A program made the translations under genes and the position numbers. A DNA stretch of 5,192 bases from an uncultured Flavobacteriaceae bacterium (GTDB lineage Bacteria > Bacteroidota > Bacteroidia > Flavobacteriales > Flavobacteriaceae). How positions within the stretch are numbered: the stretch's first letter is position 1; each line of letters begins with the position of its first letter. The notes below the pieces were generated by a model. It did not search any database, was not told the origin of the DNA, and saw only the letters and a program-made list of their open reading frames with translations. Shown in pieces: positions 1 to 5,192 of this stretch. Where the stretch lies: contig CALJFV010000117.1 in NCBI GenBank assembly GCA_938074515.1, forward strand, positions 1 to 5,192, read 5' to 3'.

Positions 1-647
1 TCGACTAAAAATCTGAAATTATATTTTTTCTTAAGCGCAACAATTTCCTTCAACCTCCCTTGCTCTCCGCGCATACCAAAGACCCCTTCAGAGATCAACA
101 ATATTCCTCCTCCGGTTTTCTCAGCAACACGCTCGGCGCGCTTGAGGTTTTTCTCAATACTCTCTAGATCATTGTGTTTGTAGGTAAAACGTTGCCCCAT
201 ATGAAGACGAACCCCATCAATAATACAGGCATGTGCATCTACATCATATACGATTACGTCATCTTTTGAGACTAAAGCATCGATAGTTGATAAGATCCCT
301 TGGTAGCCAAAATTGAGCAAATAGGCCGCTTCTTTACTGACAAAAGCTGCCAGTTCGCTTTGAAGTTGCTCATGTAAAACAGTATGGCCACTCATCATGC
401 GCGCCCCCATGGGGTAGGCTGAGCCATATTTTGCAGCAGCCTCAGCATCAGCTTTGCGAACCTCCGGCCGGTTGGCCAAGCCTAAGTAATCGTTCACACT
501 CCAAGTTATGACATCTTTTCCTTGAAATCGCATTCTATTTGAAATCTCGCCTTCCAACTTTGGAAACACAAAATATCCTTCTGCTTGTTCGGCCCATTTC
601 CCTAATGGTCCCTTGTCCTTGTATATTTTATCGAATAAATCTCTCAT
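1..647 (-). CDS. Alpha-oxoamine synthase (KBL/SPT-like, candidate cysteate acyltransferase), C-terminus cut by window
   Basis: Only the first 215 codons lie in the window; the frame is open at base 1, so roughly the second half is missing. Read in reverse from the ATG at 647-645, the product begins MRDLFDKIYKDKG. It shows the fold-type I alpha-oxoamine synthase pattern: NDYLGL at residues 52-57, GARMMSGHTVLHEQL at 81-95 followed by LAAF, DVDAHACIIDG at 135-145 (His139 is the expected residue stacking on PLP), and SEGVFGMRGEQG at 186-197. The PLP-binding Asp and catalytic Lys should follow beyond the edge. Family members condense an amino acid with an acyl thioester and release CO2: glycine (KBL), serine (SPT), alanine (BioF) or cysteate (capnine synthesis). 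The neighbouring CBS-like enzyme makes cysteate acyltransferase (CapB/SulA-type) my preferred reading; serine palmitoyltransferase is the main alternative. The superfamily is very sure, the substrate only moderately. The cytoplasm is expected, since no signal peptide is seen. An AGGCGG lies 4 nt before the start and may be a weak ribosome binding site. Confidence 0.9.
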   Translation of the reverse strand, partial: MRDLFDKIYKDKGPLGKWAEQAEGYFVFPKLEGEISNRMRFQGKDVITWSVNDYLGLANRPEVRKADAEAAAKYGSAYPMGARMMSGHTVLHEQLQSELAAFVSKEAAYLLNFGYQGILSTIDALVSKDDVIVYDVDAHACIIDGVRLHMGQRFTYKHNDLESIEKNLKRAERVAEKTGGGILLISEGVFGMRGEQGRLKEIVALKKKYNFRFLV

Positions 648-679
648 CAGACCGCCTTTTTTATGTCGTATACAGGGAA

Positions 680-687
680 CAAAAGTA
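680..687 (-). promoter_or_regulatory. Bacteroidota-type -7 box ahead of the oxoamine synthase gene
   Basis: On the minus strand this reads TACTTTTG, a full match to the TAnnTTTG -7 consensus of the Bacteroidota primary sigma factor. It sits 32 nt upstream of the ATG at 647, which would give a short leader of about 25 nt. No TTG is found 17-23 nt further upstream, where a -33 element should lie, so this is a half-matched promoter. Its place in the longest spacer of the window (182 bp) supports separate transcription of the oxoamine synthase gene. Confidence 0.42.
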
Positions 688-735
688 CATAAATTAGCTA
701 CGAAAAAGTAGTTTCTCTTCTAAAGAAATAAACAA

Positions 736-761
736 TTTAAACGCAAGGGCAGGCTTTTAAA
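736..761 (-). terminator. Weak imperfect hairpin, possible terminator of the CBS-like gene
   Basis: TTTAAACGC at 736-744 and GCTTTTAAA at 753-761 pair over 8 of 9 positions around an 8-nt loop. On the minus strand the hairpin lies about 70 nt after the stop codon of the CBS-like gene and is followed by a T-rich run (TTGTTTATTTC). The stem is mostly A-T with one mismatch, so it would be unstable. This could simply be chance in AT-rich spacer DNA. Confidence 0.2.
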
Positions 762-829
762 ACAATAGATTTTTACCGATTCACCTGTGCTTAGGTTTTC
801 ACAAAGACTGAAAAGTAAATTCTCCTGTA

Positions 830-1873
830 TTATCTAATCTGGTTAGACTCCGAAGCTTTTGATTTTTGAGGGCTGGACTCCTCCATAAAACCCTGATCAA
901 GCATCCACTGATCATTGTAAACCTTGCTCATGTAGCGGGATCCGTGATCTGGAAAAATCACAACAACAACACTGTCCTTGTCAAAGCTATGCTCCTCATT
1001 TAACTGAAATAATCCCTGAAGGGCTGCTCCACTGGTGTAACCCATAAATAGCCCTTCTTTTTGCGCTAGAGTTCGCGCCGCCCAGGCACTGTCCTGATCG
1101 GAAACTTTTATAAATCGATCGATAACCGAGAAATCTGTTGCGCTGGGAATTAGGTTTTTTCCAAGGCCCTCAATACGATAAGGATAAATCTCGTCTTTAT
1201 CAAACTCTCCTGTTTCGTGATATTTCTGAAGTACCGAACCATAAGCATCAATACCTATTATTTCAATTTCAGGGTTTTGCTCCTTCAAAAACTGAGCGGT
1301 ACCTGAAATTGTGCCTCCCGTACCACTACAAGCCACCAAGTGGGTTATTTTGCCATCAGTTTGTTTCCAAATTTCTGGTCCAGTCGAATGATAATGTGCT
1401 GCAGTATTTAGCGCATTAAAGTACTGATTAATATATATAGACCCTGGTGTTTTTTCATGAAGGCTTTGGGCTACTTTATAATAAGAACGAGGATCATCTG
1501 CTGGAACGTTTGCCGGACATACGTGGACCTCTGCTCCCATCGACCTCAGCATATCAATTTTATCTGGGGAGGATTTTGAGGATACCGCCAAAATACACTT
1601 ATAGCCTTTTAAAACACTCACCATGGCAAGACTAAAACCAGTGTTACCACTTGTGGTCTCAACAATGGTCGCTCCTGGGGTTAACAAACCACTTCTCTCG
1701 GCCTCATCTAAAATAAAAGCTGCGATTCTATCTTTAGCTGAATGCCCTGGATTAAAAGATTCCATTTTAGCCCAATAGTTTCCTGGAAAATCTGAAACCA
1801 CCTTGGTCAATCGCACCAACGGCGTCTTACCGATTAAATCGAGTACACTATCATGAACATTCAAATCACGCAT
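830..1873 (-). CDS. CBS-like PLP-dependent cysteine synthase family protein (candidate cysteate synthase)
   Basis: This is a 347-residue fold-type II PLP enzyme of the beta-replacement family. Visible motifs are GKTPLVRL at 15-22, NPGHSAKDR at 41-49 with Lys47 as the PLP Schiff-base lysine, TSGNTG at 74-79 (substrate carboxylate loop), SGTGGTISG at 183-191 (PLP phosphate loop), EGLG at 235-238, GYTSGAAL at 278-285 and [10 protein letters not shown] at 308-317. [13 protein letters not shown] (149-161) and PDxxxRYMSK resemble cystathionine beta-synthase more than O-acetylserine sulfhydrylase, but there is no N-terminal haem region and no C-terminal CBS domain pair. The last ~18 residues are a polar, Ser/Lys-rich tail. 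The known chemistry is replacement of the beta substituent of a serine derivative. Because an alpha-oxoamine synthase follows 182 bp downstream, I infer cysteate formation from a serine derivative such as O-phosphoserine and sulfite (CapA-type) for sulfonolipids; cysteine or cystathionine synthesis cannot be excluded. The ATG at 1873 places the conserved GKTPLVRL at the usual distance from the N-terminus. No Shine-Dalgarno is visible. Confidence 0.93.
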   Translation of the reverse strand: MRDLNVHDSVLDLIGKTPLVRLTKVVSDFPGNYWAKMESFNPGHSAKDRIAAFILDEAERSGLLTPGATIVETTSGNTGFSLAMVSVLKGYKCILAVSSKSSPDKIDMLRSMGAEVHVCPANVPADDPRSYYKVAQSLHEKTPGSIYINQYFNALNTAAHYHSTGPEIWKQTDGKITHLVACSGTGGTISGTAQFLKEQNPEIEIIGIDAYGSVLQKYHETGEFDKDEIYPYRIEGLGKNLIPSATDFSVIDRFIKVSDQDSAWAARTLAQKEGLFMGYTSGAALQGLFQLNEEHSFDKDSVVVVIFPDHGSRYMSKVYNDQWMLDQGFMEESSPQKSKASESNQIR

Positions 1874-1916
1874 AAAGACACAATTTATGATTCAGAATTT
1901 ACCCTGAATTACGTTG

Positions 1917-1924
1917 CAAATTTA
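1917..1924 (-). promoter_or_regulatory. Bacteroidota-type -7 box ahead of the CBS-like gene
   Basis: The minus strand reads TAAATTTG, matching the TAnnTTTG -7 consensus. It lies 43 nt upstream of the ATG at 1873 and within the short spacer after the oligopeptidase gene. No TTG is present at the usual -33 spacing, so the call is tentative. The first two bases of the motif overlap the inverted repeat at 1923-1942. Confidence 0.35.
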
Positions 1925-1942
1925 GTCAAAAAATATTGACTA
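1923..1942. repeat. Perfect 7-bp inverted repeat across the oligopeptidase stop codon
   Basis: TAGTCAA (1923-1929) and TTGACTA (1936-1942) are exact reverse complements separated by the 6-nt AAAATA. The right arm includes the TAG stop codon of the oligopeptidase gene (1942-1940), and the left arm overlaps the -7-like motif of the next gene. It could form a weak hairpin at the end of the oligopeptidase transcript or act as a dyad binding site for a regulator of the CBS-like gene. The stem is A-T rich and has no long U tract after it, so an intrinsic terminator is not convincing. Confidence 0.5.
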
Positions 1943-4078
1943 CTTCTGAATCCCTTCTAAGTCTAACAAAAAGGCATATTCCATAGCCAATTCCTTGAGT
2001 CCTTCAAATCGACCAGAGGCACCACCATGGCCTGCATCCATATTTGTATGCATGAGTAATAATGAAGTACCAGTTTTTAGAGTCCTCATTTTGGCTACCC
2101 ATTTGGCCGGCTCCCAATATTGGACCTGCGAGTCGTGAAGCCCTGTGGTGACCAATAGATTCGGGTAATTTAGGGGCGCCACATTGTCATAGGGAGAATA
2201 GGACTTCATGTAATGATAATACTCCGGATCCTGAGGATTACCCCATTCATCAAACTCACCTGTGGTTAATGGAATTGATTCATCCAACATTGTTGTCACC
2301 ACATCTACAAACGGAACCGCAGCAATGACCCCATTGTAAACCTCCGGAGCCATATTGATCACGGCGCCCATGAGTAATCCCCCTGCAGATCCTCCCATGG
2401 CATACAAATGATCAGCACTTGTATATCCCTGCTCGATTAAGAATTGAGAAACATCAATAAAATCCGTGAAGGTATTTTTCTTTTTTAAGAGCTTACCCTC
2501 TTCATACCATGGACGTCCCATATATTGCCCCCCGCGGATGTGCGCAATAGCAAAGGCAAAACCGCGATCCAAAAGTGAGAGTCTTGTTGAAGAAAAGTAA
2601 GGGTCAATGGTCGCGCCATAGGAACCATATCCATATTGCAACAGTGGACCTGAACCATCCTTTTTAAAGCCTTTTTTATAAACTATTGAAATGGGAATCA
2701 AAGTCCCATCTTGTGCCGGAGCCCATAATCGTTCAGAGACATAATTGTCCTTGTTAAACGTACCGTCAAGCACCTCTGTTTCTTTTAAAACGATCTGTTC
2801 CCCTGAATTCATATCATATTCTATGACAGAGGATGGCGTGGTCAAACTGCTGTAACGATAACGCAATTTTGACGTATTGAACTCAATATTTAGCGTGGTC
2901 CCTGCCGTGTATGTTTCATTGTCAAAGGGTAAATTAAAGGCAGGTCTTCCATCCCACGGAATAATACGCAACTGGGTTAAGCCTTCAACCCGCTCTGAAA
3001 CCACCAAGTAATCTTTAAACAAATCAACGTCTTCCAAAAGCACATCTTTTCGGTGCGCGATTACCTCTTCCCAATACTCCTTCTCTGTTTTGTCAACAGG
3101 CGTCTTCATTAATTTGAAATTGGTGGCATCATCTTTATTTGTGACGATATAAAAATGATCTTTATAATGATCAATGTCATATTCTAAACCTCGCTCCCGG
3201 GGCTGAAAAACATTAAAATTACCCAAAGGCTGATCTGCGTCACAAATACGATATTCTGAGGTCATTGTGCTGATACTCCCAATAACTAAATACTTTTCTG
3301 ATTTAGTTTTGTAGATATAAGTGTTGAAGGTTTCGTCCTCTTCGTGATAAATCATGACATGTTCAGTTTCAGAAGTCCCCACAATATGTCTGTAGATTTT
3401 ATCAGAACGCAAGGTAACTGGGTCTTTTTTGGTGTAAAACAAGGTTTTGTTGTCATTTCCCCAAGTAGATCCTCCAGTGGTGTTTTGAATACTTTCCGAG
3501 AGGATTTCACCAGTCTCAAGATTTTTGACATGCAATATATATTGACGTCGACTCAAGGTATCTACGCCAAAGGCCACCCATTTATTATCTGGACTGACAT
3601 TAAGACCGCGCAGTTGATAGTAAGCGTAATCTTTGGCCATGTCATTGACATCAAATATGATTTCTTCGCCCGCGCTAAGACTGTCTTTCTTGCGGGAATA
3701 TATAGGATATTCACTGCCTTTTTCATAGCGGGTGATGTAGTAATAACCATTATAAAAATAAGGAACAGACTCATCGTCTTCCTTAATTCGCGCTTTCATC
3801 TCTTGGAATAAATCCGCCTGGAAATCCTTTGTGTGCGCAGTCATTTTATCGTGATAATCGTTTTCACGTTCTAAATAATCCAACACCTCCTCATCTTCCC
3901 GATCATTGAGCCAGTAATAAGGATCCAAGCGCACATCTCCGTGCATTTCTAAATACTTTTCTTTGACTTCAGCCAAAGGTGGGGTCACATTTTTTGGTGC
4001 CATTTTTTGGGTATTGTTTGAACATGAGACGACCAAAAGGCCAACGACAATTGTCCAATAGTAAGCGATCTTTTTCAT
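1940..4078 (-). CDS. ptrB: Oligopeptidase B, S9A prolyl oligopeptidase family, predicted lipoprotein
   Basis: This 712-residue serine peptidase cleaves short peptides, in the family after Lys or Arg. Residues 1-19 form a lipoprotein signal. Residues ~35-100 start the alpha/beta-hydrolase domain with DPYYWLNDR (52-60). Residues ~100-445 form the seven-bladed beta-propeller that limits access to the active site, and ~446-712 complete the catalytic domain. The nucleophile is Ser564 in GGSAGG, the acid Asp649 in GLHDSQVQYWEPAKW, and the base His684 in MDAGHGGASGRF. The 85 and 35 residue spacings equal those of E. coli PtrB as I recall it. TMLDESIPLTTGEFDEWGNP (595-614) is the oligopeptidase B signature and carries Glu608 and Asp610 at the P1 basic-residue pocket. 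At the recalled P2 acidic positions, Asp492 is kept but the second Asp is Tyr494. Unlike cytosolic E. coli PtrB, this one appears to be exported and membrane-anchored. It is full length with no frameshift, 66 bp upstream of the CBS-like gene. Confidence 0.96.
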   Translation of the reverse strand: MKKIAYYWTIVVGLLVVSCSNNTQKMAPKNVTPPLAEVKEKYLEMHGDVRLDPYYWLNDREDEEVLDYLERENDYHDKMTAHTKDFQADLFQEMKARIKEDDESVPYFYNGYYYITRYEKGSEYPIYSRKKDSLSAGEEIIFDVNDMAKDYAYYQLRGLNVSPDNKWVAFGVDTLSRRQYILHVKNLETGEILSESIQNTTGGSTWGNDNKTLFYTKKDPVTLRSDKIYRHIVGTSETEHVMIYHEEDETFNTYIYKTKSEKYLVIGSISTMTSEYRICDADQPLGNFNVFQPRERGLEYDIDHYKDHFYIVTNKDDATNFKLMKTPVDKTEKEYWEEVIAHRKDVLLEDVDLFKDYLVVSERVEGLTQLRIIPWDGRPAFNLPFDNETYTAGTTLNIEFNTSKLRYRYSSLTTPSSVIEYDMNSGEQIVLKETEVLDGTFNKDNYVSERLWAPAQDGTLIPISIVYKKGFKKDGSGPLLQYGYGSYGATIDPYFSSTRLSLLDRGFAFAIAHIRGGQYMGRPWYEEGKLLKKKNTFTDFIDVSQFLIEQGYTSADHLYAMGGSAGGLLMGAVINMAPEVYNGVIAAVPFVDVVTTMLDESIPLTTGEFDEWGNPQDPEYYHYMKSYSPYDNVAPLNYPNLLVTTGLHDSQVQYWEPAKWVAKMRTLKTGTSLLLMHTNMDAGHGGASGRFEGLKELAMEYAFLLDLEGIQK
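4022..4078 (-). other. Lipoprotein signal peptide of oligopeptidase B
   Basis: The first 19 residues have a basic start (MKK), a hydrophobic core (roughly YYWTIVVGLLVV) and a lipobox-like LVVSC ending at Cys19, encoded at 4024-4022. Cleavage before Cys19 and lipidation would anchor the enzyme to a membrane. The next residues, SNNTQK, lack the acidic run that often marks surface-exported lipoproteins in Bacteroidota, so a periplasm-facing position is somewhat more likely than the cell surface. Confidence 0.82.
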
Positions 4079-4160
4079 GATGCTTCGTAGATTAGAATTC
4101 GATTAATGTTGCGCAAATAAAAATAGTAATTTCTGACTTAATCTTTAGTCTCTTTCTCAC

Positions 4161-5192
4161 CTAATTGACGCTAATGCCCTCAAATTCCGTGAGAACCGAA
4201 AGCATTTTAAGATGTTGTGTTTGACCGTAATCTAAATGCGTGACCATACGCCATTTTCCTTGGCCCATTGCACTAATTCTCACATTGTTTTTCTCAAGAA
4301 AATCTAAAAATCGTTGTTGATCTACTTCGGGATTTAAATAAAAAATAACGATATTGGTTTGGGTCGGTTCAACACTTTTTACATAAGCCAAAGCCTCAAG
4401 GCATTGCGCTAATTCACGAGCCCGTTCATGATCCTGGGAAAGTCGAGCCAATTGATGCTGTATCCCGTAGAGTCCGGCTGCTGCCATATAACCCACTTGA
4501 CGCATACCGCCACCAAGTACCTTACGCACGCGCATGGCACGTTGAATAACTTCTGATTTTCCAACCAAAACCGTCCCCATAGGCGCACCTAAACCCTTAC
4601 TCAAACAAACTGAAATCGTATCAAATAAAGGACCATACTGTTTTGGATCCTGGTCTTTGGCCACAAGCGCATTCCATAAACGAGCGCCATCCAAATGATA
4701 TTTCAAACCATGTTCCATACATTGAGCACCAATCGCCACAAGATCTTCAAGCTCGTAACAAGCCCCACCGCCCTTGTTTGTCGTGTTCTCAACACATACC
4801 AAGGCCGTTAATGGGCTATGATAAAAATCGGGAGGGTTTACAGCTGGCGCAATTTGGTCTGCTGTAAGCAGGCCACGAGCACCCCCCAAGAGTTTGCAGG
4901 ATACTCCACTGTTAAAAGAAACCCCACCCCCTTCATAATTATAAACATGGGACCACTCGTGAGCAATTAATTGCTCTCCCGGCTGGGTGTGTAATTTGAT
5001 TGCCGCTTGGTTAGCCATACTCCCTGTAGGAAAATAGAGGGCTTGTTCAGCCCCAAAAAAATCAGCCACATAATCCTGAAGGGCATTAACTGAGGGGTCT
5101 TCATGATATACATCATCCCCAACTTTTGCTGAAAACATAGCCTCAATCATACCCTGAGAGGGCTTGGTTACGGTATCACTTCGTAAATCAAT
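4161..5192 (-). CDS. ltaE: Low-specificity L-threonine aldolase, start just outside window
   Basis: This fold-type I PLP enzyme splits L-threonine and L-allo-threonine into glycine and acetaldehyde in the cytoplasm. The first in-window ATG (5150) is internal. Fourteen further in-frame codons reach the window edge and read IDLRSDTVTKPSQG, the conserved aldolase N-terminus, so the real start is probably one codon beyond base 5192, giving about 344 residues, near the family norm. Numbered that way: GDDVYHEDPSVN at about 26-37, the PTGSMANQ loop near 56-63, HEWSHVYNYEGGG with His83 stacking on PLP, HLDGAR with Asp169 and Arg172, SKGLGAPMG with Schiff-base Lys200 (codon 4598-4596), VLGGGMRQ near 226-233, and a C-terminal WRMVTHLD whose Arg316 should bind the substrate carboxylate. 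All catalytic positions appear intact. The oligopeptidase gene follows after 82 bp on the same strand. No SD, promoter or operator can be judged because the upstream DNA is missing. Confidence 0.95.
   Translation of the reverse strand: MDLRSDTVTKPSQGMIEAMFSAKVGDDVYHEDPSVNALQDYVADFFGAEQALYFPTGSMANQAAIKLHTQPGEQLIAHEWSHVYNYEGGGVSFNSGVSCKLLGGARGLLTADQIAPAVNPPDFYHSPLTALVCVENTTNKGGGACYELEDLVAIGAQCMEHGLKYHLDGARLWNALVAKDQDPKQYGPLFDTISVCLSKGLGAPMGTVLVGKSEVIQRAMRVRKVLGGGMRQVGYMAAAGLYGIQHQLARLSQDHERARELAQCLEALAYVKSVEPTQTNIVIFYLNPEVDQQRFLDFLEKNNVRISAMGQGKWRMVTHLDYGQTQHLKMLSVLTEFEGISVN

Noticed and set aside
699..712. CTAC/GTAG dyad near the oxoamine synthase promoter motif
   Set aside because: The arms are only 4 bp and cannot be extended, which is expected by chance.
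1138..1635. Plus-strand open frames of 93 and 62 codons opposite the CBS-like gene
   Set aside because: They lie wholly antisense to a gene with clear family motifs, their translations show no recognisable domain, and no promoter or start signal is visible. They are shadows.
630..1873. Both the CBS-like enzyme and the oxoamine synthase begin with MRDL, suggesting a duplicated start
   Set aside because: The codons differ (CGT GAT TTG versus AGA GAT TTA), the folds differ, and the similarity ends after four residues; chance is enough.
3344..3811. Plus-strand 155-codon frame and a minus-strand 70-codon frame inside the oligopeptidase gene
   Set aside because: Both overlap the conserved propeller-coding part of the oligopeptidase in other frames and have no family resemblance.
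4079..4160. Possible promoter TTTATTTG on the minus strand ahead of oligopeptidase B
   Set aside because: It misses the conserved A at position 2 of TAnnTTTG and has no TTG at the -33 spacing. This 82-bp spacer shows no other convincing signal, only a 4-bp GACT/AGTC dyad.
4643..4867. Plus-strand 74-codon frame opposite the threonine aldolase
   Set aside because: It is antisense to the well-conserved PLP-binding region of the aldolase; its composition is what that region gives by reverse reading.

Overview
The window carries four genes, all on the minus strand and packed closely. The first (in transcription order) and the last are cut by the window edges. The organism is most likely a member of the Bacteroidota, probably a flavobacterium-like one. 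The reasons are AT-rich intergenic DNA, TAnnTTTG-type -7 promoter motifs, few Shine-Dalgarno sequences, and a gene content (CBS-like PLP enzyme next to an alpha-oxoamine synthase, plus a lipoprotein-type oligopeptidase B) familiar from that phylum. This is inference from sequence features; no species can be named.

Layout in transcription order (right to left): (1) 5192-4161, a low-specificity L-threonine aldolase. It is complete at its C-terminus, and its reading frame stays open to the window edge, so its true start lies just outside. (2) 4078-1940, an S9A prolyl-oligopeptidase-family enzyme, oligopeptidase B, with a lipoprotein signal peptide and a full Ser/Asp/His triad. (3) 1873-830, a cystathionine-beta-synthase-like, fold-type II PLP enzyme of the cysteine synthase family. 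(4) 647-1, the N-terminal 215 residues of an alpha-oxoamine synthase (the KBL / serine palmitoyltransferase / cysteate acyltransferase superfamily). Spacers are 82, 66 and 182 bp. They contain no RNA genes, mobile elements or CRISPR. They do hold two -7 promoter-like motifs, a perfect 7-bp inverted repeat and one weak hairpin.

The most interesting point is the pairing of genes 3 and 4. A CBS-like beta-synthase next to an alpha-oxoamine synthase is the combination expected for sulfonolipid (capnine) biosynthesis in Bacteroidota: cysteate is made by a cysteine-synthase-like enzyme, then condensed with a fatty acyl thioester by a serine-palmitoyltransferase-like enzyme. The alternatives are ordinary cysteine synthesis plus sphingolipid or glycine/threonine metabolism. 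The threonine aldolase and oligopeptidase B have no obvious mechanistic link to that pathway. The shared strand and short spacers allow partial co-transcription, but promoter-like motifs ahead of genes 3 and 4 suggest they can also be expressed separately. I see no undescribed defence or mobile system here.
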